Origin: Scleroderma bovista
Taxonomy: Eukaryota; Basidiomycota; Agaricomycetes; Boletales; Sclerodermataceae
Reading direction: 5' to 3'
Assembly: GCA_037178675.1 (NCBI GenBank)
Contig: JAYMGJ010000153.1
Location: 1-64,000 of the forward strand
DNA length: 64,000 nucleotides
Within the stretch, counting starts at the first letter, position 1. Each line of letters opens with the position of its first letter. Under the pieces are notes generated by a model. That model was given only the letters and a program-made list of their open reading frames with translations. It ran no database searches and had not been told where the DNA came from. The position numbers were made by a program, and so were the translations under genes. This document shows, one piece after another, positions 36,726 to 49,855 of the stretch.

Positions 36726-37676
36726 ATGTCCTCCGTTGTGCGTGCGGGGGCAAGTCGAATATCGCTCTCCAACCTTCGCCCGGCTCTTGGCTCACTGCAC
36801 GATGTACGTCGGTCAAACTTTCTCGTTGTCCTGCTTCATATCCAACATAGAAAAAACGCATTGGTCGAGGTCAAGGGTCAGGCTATGGTGGCACATCAGG
36901 ACGCGGTCACAAGGGTGCAAAGGCTCGCTCAGGCAATGGAAAACCAAAGGCTGGATTCGAGGGTGGTCAAACACCAATAACAAAGCGGTTCCCCAAGAGG
37001 GGTTTCGTGAATCCGTGAGCGCTGTGTGATAATTAGGCGTCATTTCTTCTCATACATCCCTGCTAGAAACCACAAGGTTTATGCGACTGTCAACTTGGAT
37101 CGCATACAGCACTGGATTGACCAAGGCCGGTTGACGAGTTCTCTAACCCAGCCTATTACGGCCAAAGAGCTACTTCTAAGTGGCTGCGTTCACAGCGTCC
37201 ACGACGGAATCAAGTTACTGGGTGATGTAGGGATGCAGTTTTGCAGGTGGTCGTCTGTTAATGTACCTTATTTTAAGGGCGCTCAATTTTTGAAGTCCCC
37301 GATTCATATTGTTTCATCCAAGGCATCAAAGACAGCTATCAAGGCAGTCGAGACCAATGGTGGAAGTGTGTTCTGCCAATACTACAACCCCCTTTCTCTA
37401 CGCGATTGCATAAAGGGACGTACGCACCACATATCAGCCGCCCCCACACGCCGAAATGATATCTGTGAGTACATTCTTTTGTCCCACTGGCCAACACCTA
37501 AATGACTTGTCGTAGTGTGGTACACCGATTGGAAAAACCGTGGATATTTGTCGCCTGAAGCTGTGGAAAAGATGCCACTCGTTTCTGAACGCTGGAGGCA
37601 GCTCTCGAAACAACTCCTACTCTTCAAGACCCAAAGCTTCAACAAGAAGCAAGTCGACAGTACTGCATCAGCTTAG
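36726..37676 (+). CDS. mrpl10: Mitochondrial large-subunit ribosomal protein uL15m
   Basis: Start [20 protein letters not shown] is a basic presequence. After a first intron ending ATAG comes [20 protein letters not shown] with [20 protein letters not shown] and [12 protein letters not shown], the classic L15 glycine/basic loop that threads into 23S-type rRNA. The second part reads [40 protein letters not shown] and DGIKLLGD, which is the globular C-terminal domain, followed by [20 protein letters not shown] and [15 protein letters not shown] mitochondrial extension ends in [20 protein letters not shown] and the stop at 37674-37676. Four introns, all short. The symbol follows yeast usage for the uL15 homologue. 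The stop is only 18 bp from the stop of the convergent prp38 gene. Confidence 0.93.
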
Positions 37677-37694
37677 AGAATATAACTAGTATAG

Positions 37695-38706
37695 TTATGG
37701 GTCAGGGGAAATGCTACGGCTGCGTGAGCTATGACGTGAAGGTGACCGAGTTGGACTACGAGAAATGTAGCGTCCATCAACAGAAGAAGAGCTGCTGCTT
37801 TTTCTTTCGCTTCCGCCCTCGCTTGGACTCCTCGAGCGGTAGAGACTTGGACTCCTCGATCGACTTCCGTCCCTACTTTGATTGGGGCTCGGACTTCGAC
37901 TACGGCCGCTGCCCTCGTGATCACTTCTGCCCTCCATGGCATCGAGCAGTCGACTTTTACGTGGTCCGATTTCTCCACTTTCTTCTAGAGTTTGTCGCTT
38001 GGGTAAGCGAGGGAGGATGATATCACAGGCTCGTTCTTCGGTGAGCAATTGGTAAATGAACTCGTCGAAATACACCAAGGAGTAGCCCGCTGCAGTCAAC
38101 TCTCAGCTTCCTAACAGGAAAGAGAGGAAGGCAAGAACAAACCCATATCATGGTAACGCAATTTACGATAGTCTTTCATGAGCGGCTCGAGAATCTCGTA
38201 TACCTCTACCGATCGGAATGTCATACGAACGTACATAGCAGCCAAGGCTCTCATATACCTAAGATATAGAGATGTCAACACAACCCTAATGCGAGAGATT
38301 ATAACTAGCAGACTCACTTGAACTCATCCGCCTGCAGATACTCGATCAAAATCTCCTTCTCTGGCTGAATCTGAAGAAGCTTCAAGAGCAGGCACAAAAA
38401 CTCTGTTGGCCGCTGATTTCCGTAGACACCTCCAATGGTGCGCAAATCAATAGCCTTGTCAATGAGGGATTCCGCTAGTGAAAACTATTAGAACGCTAAG
38501 ACTTTATATGATAGGCATCAGAAAACAAGCCTGTCAATGCGAAACAGTGTTCCTTCCAATAGGCAGACTCCCATATTCTGTTTCGGATCACAGTCTCAAC
38601 TAGAAACTGTGGAGGTTAGACCCACATTGGTGAGAGATGGTGGGGTGTCTTACTTGAGGATTTTGGCCGTGGATAGATGCGGCCCCTTTAATGGTCGTAT
38701 TCGCCA
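37695..38706 (-). CDS. prp38: Pre-mRNA splicing factor Prp38
   Basis: U4/U6.U5 tri-snRNP (B complex) protein needed for spliceosome activation. The ATG at 38706 gives MANTTIKGAASIHGQNPQ, the conserved Prp38 start. Later exons give ALAAMYVRMTFRSVEVYEIL with EPLMKDYRKLRYHDM, then FDEFIYQLLTEERACDIILP with RLPKRQTLEE. The C-terminus is an RS domain (SGRSRSPSPNQSRDGSRSRS and similar), as in animal and most fungal Prp38 but not in budding yeast. Internal exons around 38330-38500 encode FLCLLLKLLQIQPE-like and QADEFK segments on the minus strand. All introns are short. Size and order fit the family. Confidence 0.93.
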
Positions 38707-38880
38707 TGGCAGTATGAGATGGTTGTTTGTCCCTGTTAGGATCTGAAGGTGATGTTGTACAGACAATTTCGAGGGACTCCCAAAAGATTTACATTGCATT
38801 GCATAGTAATAGTTCTGTGTTGTACCTTGCAAGTAACATACAGTAGTACCCAACAATAACATTTCTTCCCAACTCTCTAT

Positions 38881-40622
38881 TTAGTCCTCCATAGCCCACT
38901 GCGGCAACCACTCTTCCCAATCATCCCAAGACGTGTCCAGGGTTTCTCCATCACCACGATCCTCGTGGTCGCGATGGTGGCGGTGGTGGTGATGGTGGCG
39001 TGGGTTCAAAAGGGTGTTGAGGACATGGAGCGCACCATTGCGGGCTGGGAAGTCGAAAGGAACGATATTTCTTCCGTTCACCTTGAACCTAGTGAAAGAG
39101 TGTGGAGAACCAGGGATAGGCAGTGTGGATGTATAACGCGCGACATGCACGTCAAGCGTTTGGTTCGCGAGTAGGGTGGGCAACGTGATGTCATACTCGT
39201 AAACCGGTGCAGAGGGAGGGATGCGTTTCCTTCCGTGATGAAAAATATCATTTTCGTAGAACGCCGCGGATACGGGAAGGCCAGTATGCAGTAGGTCCCC
39301 ACCAATAAACCGAACCATACCTTGGTCCTCGGCATGATCCTCGGATGTAGCGTTGTGTGTGTAGTCTGCCAAAAGAAGTCAGGTCACCTGCACTCGATAT
39401 GTGAACGAACGTGGCGCACCGCTAAACAAAACAAAATCGGGCACAATGTGGAATTCCAGAAGCTTCCTAAGAGCCCTCTCTCCAAAGGGTGAAAATAGGA
39501 AGAGCTGGAGTTTCTTCGGAAGACGCTGGAATGCAAAGGATGTCGGTGCAAAGAACGTAGCTGCCTTGGCTCCATGGAAGCCACCGTGAGAGCCATCCCC
39601 TCCGTGGAAATACCGCCTGTCGAGCTGGCCAGTGAGACCAACGCGCTGTATGGCCGACGTCTGATGAAAAAATATTAAGCAAGGGCTCTTTTGGCTGGAT
39701 AAATCTGACTTACAACGTAGGAAAATACCTTCGGGAATAGGAAGGCTTCTTGGAAAAGTGAAGGAGGAGGCAGAAGGGGTTTGTTGATGTGGTGGATAAT
39801 ACCTTTATAACAAAACAGCGTGAAGGGAAGTTCATGAAGCATTGAAGAAACGGACCATTTTTCACTTCAATGTTGCGTTTGGTTACCGATACAACAGCAT
39901 TGATCCTTATGCCAGGGGGAAGGGCAATTCCTTGGACGGAGATCCTGAGCGGCTGATAGTCCATGGACCCATCTTTAAGAGTAAGGTTCGTGGCGTAAGT
40001 GGAATTCTCCAGAAGTCGAGTGCTACTGTATTTGTCTGGGAGTATGTGGTACGCCAGGACGCCTCGTACGATACGTGCAAGACACCGTCTGCGCCTTTCC
40101 TTGTCAACCGAAGAGGACAGGTGGTCCAATTGCTCGACTTCGAGAACGAGAAGATCAAGATCATTGTGGTTGTGACACCCGTCACCACCCACATCCTGAT
40201 CGATGTTGCGATTATGATAGCGGCCGGGCTTGCGGGGTTTCGGCAAGCCCGAGTTGGGTACGGCAAAGAACGTAATGCTGCCATGGTCGACAAACATGAT
40301 TTACTCGGAATAAAAGGTCCCACTAACTTTTGAGAAGGATCGTCAAGGAACTCAACAACACTGTCACTCAGTTCGATTGCCTTGACCAGGCGAGAGAAGC
40401 TTATTTTCCACATATGAGCTGAGTGTATTGGAACGAAGAAGGCGCTCACTTCTCGTCTTCCTTCAAAAGCTGGTAGACCGTTCTCTCCTCTTCCAGTTGG
40501 GAGTAGCCCAAGTAGCCCATGACGCAATCCAGTCGTACTTGACCAAACCATGGAAGAAATAGCGTGGGCAGCGCGTAAGCTGTCCCCAACAGGAGGAACG
40601 GTGTAAAGTTCGCAATGCGCAT
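38881..40622 (-). CDS. Secreted fasciclin (FAS1) domain protein
   Basis: Start at 40622, MRIANFTPFLLLGTAYALPT, a signal peptide. FAS1 features: ERTVYQLLKEDE and AIELSDSVVEFLDD, then ITFFAVPNSGLPKPRKPGRY (H1 box-like: FFAVPNSG), a His/Asn insertion, RIVRGVLAYHILPDKYSS (H2/YH box), and LENSTYATNLTLKDGSMDYQ. A second FAS1 repeat has [40 protein letters not shown] and LPTLLANQTLDVHVARYTST with FKVNGRNIVPFDFPARNGAL. The tail contains a run of His (HHHHHRHHRDHEDRGDGE) and ends WEEWLPQWAMED. FAS1 proteins are wall or adhesion proteins. The His-rich tail could bind metal, but this is inference. Six or more introns; several exons are small. No GPI tail is seen. Confidence 0.85.
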
Positions 40623-41248
40623 GTTGTGGACGAGGTCGGGAACAAAGAAAAGCCATTGGAAAGGATGATTCATATACCCAAGTCGGAGTCCGCATTACGG
40701 CCATCACGCACTCCGCAGTCTGGCACAGTGGCAGGATGTGACTGCGGATAGATAGGAAGCGCGTCATAGGCCATCGTCTGCCCTAAGAATGGAATTAGTT
40801 CGGCGACAAAAGTGGAATGTGCTCCGGTTCGTGAGTGATAGGGTGGAATTCCATCAGAAATGAACCTGGCAACTGCGGCTTGGAACCTCGCCGGCATTGG
40901 AACTCGTCATCTGGAGTAACTGTGAGGTAATAGCGCCTTTGAATACGGAGGGAAATTGGACGCTGCTTATCCCAACTGTTATCAGTCACACCAGCCTATA
41001 TTCATCCAGTCAATTTGTGCGATATGAGGCCCACCTACATTGTGAAAACCACGATATCGAAATCAGAGATTTAAATCAGTCATGTGGGAATCGGATCTCA
41101 ATCCATATTCCCAAGCTGCGCTAGCTTGGTTTGTTTTCCATTGGAAAAGCCGCATTAAATTGATACGATACATCTTCCGTGCCGACTGGTTGGAAGTTGT
41201 GATGCAAACATAAAATCGATGCGCCAAGGTCGTCGGAGCAGAGCCTAT
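40623..41248. other. Intergenic, no gene recognised
   Basis: 626 bp between the fasciclin start and the vma1 stop. A 64-codon minus-strand frame at 40795-40989 has no family features. Taken as the fasciclin promoter plus the vma1 3' end. Confidence 0.35.
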
Positions 41249-43626
41249 CTACTCTACCATCTGGCGGAATCTATCCTGAATTTCGGAATGTAGGTCATCA
41301 AGCTTCTTCATGATCGACTCTTGTCCTTGGGACGGGGACTAGAGTAGAAAAGGACGTCAAGACAGTTTCCATTCCGTGCCGGTGCTGACCACCTACCTCG
41401 AATTTCATCTGTGAAAGCTTGAACATCAAGTCGCTAGCAGCATCTCTGATCCTTGAGAATGTCAAGTCTCCCTGGCCAACAGCCCTTAAAGCAGCATCGT
41501 AAAACGCCACATAATTCCTGAGCATGCCATTTGTCTTGTAGAATGGGCAGTAGCGATCGTACTCGCTCATACCGTTTTGCTGCAAGAAATCATCTTTCAA
41601 CATCCGAGCTACGTCAAGGGTGATTTTGTCGTTCTCGCCAAGTGCGCTTTTGCCAACCAACTGGACAATCTCAGCAAGGTCTTCTTCCTTCTGGAGAATT
41701 TCCTTGGCGCGCACTCGCAGATCGACGAATCCCGAGAAGTTGCGCTCATAGTACGGCTCCAGCACTTTGGTGTACTTAGAATAGGAAAGGTTCCAATTGA
41801 CGGAGGGGAAGTGCTTGCGTTGGGCCAGCTTCTTGTCGAGACCCCAGAAAACTTGGACGATACCGAGTGTAGCAGAGGTAACGGGGTCAGCAAAGTCTCC
41901 TCCAGGAGGTGACACGCTACAACATCACGTGAATAAAACATGCAAGTATCCAAGAATTGGTAACTTACGCGCCGACTATTGAGACAGTGCCCTCCCGCTG
42001 AGGGCTGCCGAGACATTTCACTCTACCTGCACGCTCGTAGAAGCTAGCCAACTTTGTACCCAGGTAAGCTGGGTAACCAGAATCTGCAGGCATCTCTGCA
42101 AGACGCCCAGAAATTTCACGCAAAGCCTCTGCCCACCGGGAAGTTGAATCAGCCATCATCGCGACATTACTACCTTGATCACGGAAGTACTCGGAGAGTG
42201 TGATACCGGTGTAAATGGAGGCTTCACGAGCGGCTACGGGCATGTTGGAAGTGTTGGCTACAAGAGTAGTGCGTTTCATGATAGGTTCTTGACGTCCCTC
42301 GGTTTCCAAAGTGAGTTCGGGGAACTGCAAAAGAAGTAGGTGCGAAAAATGGATGTAGAAGGACTGCCCCCGTTCTTACCTCCATCAACACTTCTGCCAT
42401 CTGAAAGCTGTGAGTTCAGAGTGGTGCGTTGATCCTCACAACCTACCTCATTTCCTCGTTCACCACATCCAACATATATAATGATATCAGAGTTGGAGAA
42501 TTTAGATAAAGCTTGTGAGATGACTGTCTTGCCACAGCCGAAAGCGCCAGGAATAGCAGTTGTGCCACCTTGCACACAACTAAAGAACAATAAGCAAGCA
42601 TGTAGGAACGATTCATACAAGTCACATACGGGAAAAGGGCATCAAGGATCCGTTGACCGGTTAGGAGTGGGTAGTTAGCCGTTACCTTCTCAGTGACTGG
42701 CCGAGGCGCACGGACAGGCCAAAGTTGCATCATGGTGTGTTTAGATACTCGGCCCTGGAACTCTGTTTCAAGGACGACATCCTGGCCACGGAAGAGTCAA
42801 CTCATGCGCAAAAATCAAAATGTAATACGAACGTCAACGGCATAGCCTCCCTTCTCGGCTATGTAGGTGATGGTGCCAAGAGCGCGAGGAGAAAGCATGA
42901 TCTTGTGGTTATTCACGAGTGAGTTCTCCCACACACTACCGAATACGTCGCCACCGGATATGTGATCTCCGACCTAAAAACGCTGCTAAGAACACGACAG
43001 CATTAGGTATAGGGTGAGGGAGTACTTGGAGTGAGGCTGGAGTGAAATCCCATTTTATTGAGCGGTCAAGAGCTTCTGTGTTGACCCCACGGGGTATATA
43101 GATGGACTTGGAAAGTTCTTGTATGGACTATAGCGGCTATGGTTGTAGTAATGACATAGGACATAGCAAGACAACTTGCCCTCAATGGTCGCTGTATGCC
43201 ATCTACGATATTCCCCATCAAACCTATGTGCGTGGTGAGGAGAGACGACAGCTATAGTTCATTTGATTGCACACCTGGACCTAACTCTACAGACAGCGGT
43301 TTTCCTGTCCTGAGGACAGGATCGCCCACTGTGACACCAGACGTCTCTTCGTACACCTGGATGGTGGCCTTGTCCGCTTCTATCCGGATGACCTCTGTTG
43401 CAGGGATCAGGGCTGATCAGTGCGCCCATCGAATATACGTGGGCGGCTCACCTCCGACCAGCTCGTCATGTCCGACGCGAACAAGCTCAAACATTGCAGC
43501 TCCGGTCATGTTCTCCGCAATCACGACTGGGCCCGACACGCCGAAAACTTGTCCAAAGCGCGATTCGCGCTCCTCATTCGCGATCTTTGGAAGGTCGCGT
43601 TTTGCATTCTCTAGTGCACCTGCCAT
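41249..43626 (-). CDS. vma1: V-type proton ATPase catalytic subunit A
   Basis: Catalytic subunit of the V1 sector. Start [20 protein letters not shown] at 43626, then [20 protein letters not shown] and [19 protein letters not shown]-loop GAFGCGKT in [20 protein letters not shown], then [54 protein letters not shown], and [20 protein letters not shown]. The C-terminal helical domain ends [17 protein letters not shown], then [20 protein letters not shown]. The sequence IYVGCGERG is unbroken, so there is no intein at the site used in the yeast Vma1 protein. Short introns throughout. It shares a 125-bp divergent promoter with rpt1. Confidence 0.96.
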
Positions 43627-43751
43627 GGTGGTAGGATTGACGAGGAGGACAATCTGGGATCGCCTAACGCGGGGATTGAAACTCTCGCAAAGTGCCGAGT
43701 CGCGTCCCCCTGCAATGACGCGTTCCAGTCAACTCGACCTCATCCTTCACG
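43627..43751. promoter_or_regulatory. 125-bp divergent promoter, vma1 / rpt1
   Basis: The start codons of a V-ATPase subunit and a proteasome ATPase lie 125 bp apart on opposite strands, so they share their upstream region. No specific motif was assigned. Confidence 0.45.
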
Positions 43752-45585
<1,834 letters not shown>

Positions 45586-46105
45586 TGCTTTCCAGTTTGT
45601 CTTGTGCCAATGTGTATTCTTCTGCATTCATCTCAATTTTCACCTTCTCATACTGCAAGATCTTCTCTTGGACTTTGTCCACTAAAACATTAAGGTCACA
45701 TCTGCATAGTATATGTGAGAAGCATCATGCCATGCTGTGGCTGTAGTTGCCATTGTTCTGGAACGCTTGTTGGGACCATAGGAGGGCCGCATCGGCGATG
45801 GCAAACACCTTGTTTAAGATGAGCCACTTGCCAGTTTGCGGTAGCAACACAGATCGAAGCATTGTTCAACACGATCTCCTTATGTATTCAGTAGTCTACA
45901 CTAAGCCCACCAAGAAGCGGAGAAGAAAACGTCAAAGCACGGGTTTGCAGTTGACGACTTTTCTTCCTCATTAGGGAGACTAGTTTACTGTGGCTGTGGA
46001 GAGACTCCCATGTCAGAACATTGTGATTATGTAACATGAGTGAACTCCTTTTGGTTGTGGATCCGATGATGGTTTCACACAGATTCACATAAGTTTCATA
46101 CTTAC
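45586..46105. other. Intergenic, weak minus-strand frames only
   Basis: Contains a 45-codon minus-strand frame (45862-45725, starting MLRSVLLPQTGKWLILNKVF) and a Lys/Glu-rich frame at 45683-45590 that overlaps the rpt1 end on the other strand. Neither is supported by a recognised family. Confidence 0.3.
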
Positions 46106-46311
46106 CCTGGAGTTTTCGAGAGCAGGTCTCTGTATCGAAGAGAGCCCTCCCCCAGCATTTTTCGCGCATGGTACGGCGTTCGTTCCGCAATCCTCGGTAA
46201 GCAGCCTTACTCGCACCGGCAAATCCTAAGCGCTTGAGATGGCCTGATTTTTGAACTCAGGTTAGCTTTGAGATCAAACATACGGCCGCCGCGTGTCCCA
46301 AGAACAATCAT
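46106..46311 (-). CDS. Possible small gene, basic Cys-containing protein, incomplete model
   Basis: Two exons can be joined: 46311-46284 (MIVLGTRGG plus one base) and 46243-46106, through a 40-nt intron with GTATGT donor, GCTAAC branch-like site and ATCAG acceptor. The product reads RHLKRLGFAGASKAAYRGLR followed by NERRTMREKCWGRALFDTET and CSRKLQ, ending at a good GTAAGT donor at 46105. The next exon was not found with confidence; an exon starting at 45683 keeps phase but would need an intron of over 400 nt. The basic, mitochondrial-looking start and two Cys suggest a small mitochondrial protein, but this is a guess. May be a real gene missing its 3' exon or a remnant. Confidence 0.3.
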
Positions 46312-46729
46312 TGATTGCCAGAGTAAACATTGATAAGGTTGTTTCAGAAGTTCACACCTTGTCAGTAGGTTGCTGTGCCAAAGCAGATGAGCATTCTTGT
46401 GCGGTCGAGGAGCAACAACTGTGATCCGTCATGGATCATTAATTAAATACACCAATTTGGATTGGTTTTCCTCGGAACCGGCCTCGGCCCCATGAAACCA
46501 TGAGGTGCGCCCATAAAACACTCGTCCCAGTGTCAGCTCAAGCAACCCGATGCCGTTACCTCCAAAATGATAGGCACGTGCAACTAGAAGAAATTTTCAG
46601 ATCAGAATGCATCAGATGTCACATGTCTGACACAAAGACCCACAAAGAATCAGCGTAGATTAGACTGGTGATAAATTTCCAGCTTATAATAGACCCCGCT
46701 CTGGCAGCGGTGTTTCCCTTGGTAATACC

Positions 46730-48450
46730 ATGCACCTCGTCTCCCCGAAGTTACCCACTGTGCTCGATCACCAAACCGCCGTTGATCTGCCTGGCTACGA
46801 TTTGTGGCTTCATGACGTATGTCCATATGGCTGTTCCCCTCACAGTCCTTAACGGGCATTTCTCGTTGAAAGGTCAACAATGTCCACGTCCTCCCGGGAA
46901 CGATTGATCTGGAAAAGTTCAAGAATGCCCTTTCAGATGTTCTCCAGTTGTATCCCCATGCTGCTGGGCAGCTACGTTGTCAAGATGGGCGTTGGTTTGT
47001 GAGTCACCCCTCCCGTAATGTACCATCCAGCTCACGGGTTTCTAGATAGAACTTACAAATACTCCTGTCCCCGTGGATGTCAATTACGTCGAGGAGAAAT
47101 CTTTGAGTTCAGTTTTGCAAGACGACTGGGTCATACAAGAAGACTTGGCATCACTTGTATACTCGCCAGTCGATGCCAGCCCCATCAACGGAACAGCACC
47201 ATTGCTCCGTTTTAAACTCACCTTCTTTATGGGAGAAACCTGCGTTGGGATATCCTGGCATCATACTCTAGGTCAGTGAATCATGGATAGACGGCCAACC
47301 GAGAAGTTAACCCCGATGAAAGGCGACGCCATTGCCCTTTTTCGTTTCACCCATACCCTGTCGCAATATTACCAGAGCAAAGTTTCGGAGTTTCCTGCAC
47401 CCACATTCCGAAAACACGTCTTTCCACCGCCTTCGGAAGCCATTGCCGCAGAATACCATGCCAAGATCCGTCAACTACACGATGCTTATCCCTTCGCTGA
47501 ACTCGGCGCTATATATGCGGAAGCGAGTAGGGGTATTGAAAACTTGCAATGGCGGTGCTCCGGTGAAGAGCTGCGCAGATTACATGCGAAGATCAGCTCA
47601 AGCCGGCCACCAACGCTTACGATCCAAGACTGCCTCACGGCTTATCTCGTCACCGTTCTGAACCGTTGTCAAGAAAAACCCATACAAATGGTTACCAACG
47701 TAGGCAGTGTAAGTGGGGGTCGCAGTCCTATCGATGGTGTTGCTCAACCCCATACAAGTATCGAAATATGAACGCGCCGTTCGTCGAAGCGAATGTGGCA
47801 GGAAATGCAATCCAAAATGTCTGCATTCCTTTTTCTATGGTGATGACGAGCTTTTTGAACCCTATCAGATTGTCGCAGAACAACTACCCTCGGATTTAAT
47901 AGGGATTGCTACTGCAATCCGTACCTCCATCATTCGCAGCCGAGACGCCCAAGATCTTGAGAACTGGTTGAGCACCGCAAGCGACTGCATGCTGAGCACC
48001 ATCAATTCAGGGAAATCGTTTTTCTTCAGGGCTTATGATGAAGTTTTGACTGTAAATTCGAATTCCTCGTGAGTGTATTGTTTTCCCCCGCCCATCAAGG
48101 AGTAATATGTGTTGCCTTTGTTTAGGATTGATTGGTGTAGCGCGAACTTCGGCTTTCCGGATGGTTCAAAATTCCACACTTCGGGGTTTACTAAATTTTA
48201 CTTTCGGCCCTTTAAATCTAACCCAGTGAAGGGAGTTGATGGTGTTTGGCACGCACGCCAAGATTCCGTCGACATTTCTATGGGTGTCCCGACAGAGTTA
48301 AAGTCAAGAATGCTAGATATTCTTACCAGAGATATCGAACAGAGCGACGACCTGAAAGATGCATCTCCCAGGTGGAATTGTCTTGGTTTACTGTGGTTCC
48401 TTCCTTTCAAATGGTTGTTCCGCTACTTTGAGCTGTCGAATACAGGGTGA
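46730..48450 (+). CDS. BAHD-type acyltransferase (transferase family), with an apparent 1-nt frameshift
   Basis: CoA-dependent acyltransferase of the plant/fungal BAHD family. Start MHLVSPKLPTVLDHQTAVDL, then NNVHVLPGTIDLEKFKNALS and VLQLYPHAAGQLRCQDGRW. The catalytic HxxxD motif is WHHTLGDAIALFRFTH, joined across an intron that splits the Gly codon. Later: LTIQDCLTAYLVTVLNRCQ, then YRNMNAPFVEANVAGNAIQN, and IDWCSANFGFPDGSKFHTSG where the family has DFGWG (structural motif, here degenerate as NFGFP). Between NAIQNVCIPF and DDELFEPYQIVAEQLPSDLI the reading frame changes with no splice sites available. One extra T in the T5 tract at 47830-47834 would restore it. So this is either a recent pseudogene or a homopolymer error. 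Acyl donor and acceptor are unknown. Confidence 0.75.
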
Positions 48451-48761
48451 TGCCACTGCATAACCTTCGGAGTAGCAGTCTGAGACCTGAGCCTTTTTCG
48501 AAGGATGGATAGGATTATACCTCTACAGCAGCCAACAGGCCAATGTATCTTTATCTGTAAGTTGGTCAGTACATATTGCGACTGGTATGAATTGGTTCTG
48601 TTGTATGGTAACGCGAACTGAGAGGAATCATGGTCTGCAATTCCTGAAGGTCTCCTCAGCTGGCGGGCCACCCGACACTCCCAACAAAGATGACCACCAT
48701 CTTCTTGTTTGTCCCCATCGTCGCATTGTATGTATATCATGGTCCCCCCTAGTGTGAGGCA
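48451..48761. other. Intergenic
   Basis: 311 bp after the acyltransferase stop; nothing recognised. Confidence 0.3.
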
Positions 48762-49560
48762 TCACTCGTCATACTGATACATGTTAGCCAAAGCCTGGCG
48801 CACCCGGACAACCGTCCGATCTCCCTTGTTAGCCACATTCGCAGCCTCTGGAACATCGGCATCAGAGCCGAACCCGGTGCTCAGAATGTACCCCTCTCTC
48901 CAATACGAAGCAAAATGGCTCGGAAAGGGCTTTTCTGCTTGTAACCCTTCCCGACGGGGCTTGCTCATCAGCTCACCGTTCTCCACGGGTCAGGAAAGTA
49001 GTTGTTCCTCAACAATGACATTGGGCGGCGCCTACAGATGTGGCTTTGCAAACAACGACCACTCGCTTGAAACGTATGCCTATATGAGATCTGAACCACC
49101 CATGATGCTTTGGAAGCTTTGGAAGATATTAAAACCACAGCAATGGGCGCATACTATCTGTCCACCTTACATGCGTAAGCGATACATGGATGGAAATGCT
49201 ATGTTTAGTAAGTTCGGATACCGTGTTGTACGCCGAATTGGATGATAGGCGAGCGATGGTGTGCGAAGTGTGTTTCAGTGTGGAATCATTGGCATTGTTT
49301 TGCGAATGAACTTCTCCCGCTTCGATTGGCCGATTTCTGATAAACACTGCGTTAGAGGCAGTATTTCCATTCGCAGGTGAAGGCCTACCTGCTATTACTG
49401 CCTCCATGGGTTCACAACGTGGTTTATCTCGAGTAAAAATAAGGTGGTTGGTTACTAGTCTCACCCCTCGATGCGAAGGCAGCTCATCAAAGCCACCGTC
49501 ACTGCCTCCCACAAACCAGTTCCTCGGCAGCCTTGTTGAACAGCTGTACTAATGTGGGCG
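48762..49560 (-). pseudogene. Remnant of an unrecognised minus-strand gene
   Basis: Two stretches look coding on the minus strand. At 48986-48762: ENGELMSKPRREGLQAEKPF, SHFASYWREGYILSTGFGSD, ADVPEAANVANKGDRTVVRV, ending RQALANMYQYDE and TGA. Just upstream in the same frame is APPNVIVEEQLLS, then TGA, then PVENGEL, so a stop interrupts what reads as one exon. At 49512-49290: DELPSHRGVRLVTNHLIFTR, then PMEAVIAGRPSPANGNTASN. The pieces are not in one open frame and the joins I tried do not give a clean gene. I do not recognise the family. It sits between the acyltransferase and the retroposed insertion, so it may be a decayed gene. Confidence 0.35.
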
Positions 49561-49842
49561 ATATCCGGTCGATATAATTGCAACAAGCAGTGGGGTCGAC
49601 TTACTGGCTTGAAGCTGGTCTTTACCGAATGGCTTGCGAAGAAGTCATCAATAATATTTTATCTGTATTGATAAGTATAAGTTACATTCGCTATTTGCTG
49701 AAGATAGGACGCACCATCTCGATTCTCTTCGTCGCAAAACTGTTGAATAACAGGAGTTGTCAAAGATGGAAGTTACTTGAAATGTACTTATGTACATAAA
49801 TTGGCTCGTTGTTCGGTATACGGCCGCCTTCAGCTCGGCACT
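49561..49842. other. Intergenic
   Basis: 282 bp of AT-rich DNA left of the retroposed insertion; nothing recognised. Confidence 0.3.
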
Positions 49843-49855
49843 AACCAGCTAACTT
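49843..49855. repeat. Left copy of 13-bp target-site duplication
   Basis: AACCAGCTAACTT, identical to 50445-50457. It directly precedes (and shares two T with) the poly(T) tract. Confidence 0.75.

Noticed and set aside
40670..40989. Minus-strand frames upstream of the fasciclin gene, considered as a longer N-terminus
   Set aside because: The ATG at 40622 already gives a clean signal peptide; the upstream frames do not splice into it.
42430..42600. Possible Vma1 intein
   Set aside because: The yeast intein site lies in [11 protein letters not shown]; here that peptide is continuous apart from normal short introns, so no intein is present.
45725..45862. 45-codon minus-strand frame MLRSVLLPQTGKWLILNKVF...
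   Set aside because: Short, with no family match I can recall and no sign of splicing; could be a real micropeptide but sequence alone does not support it.
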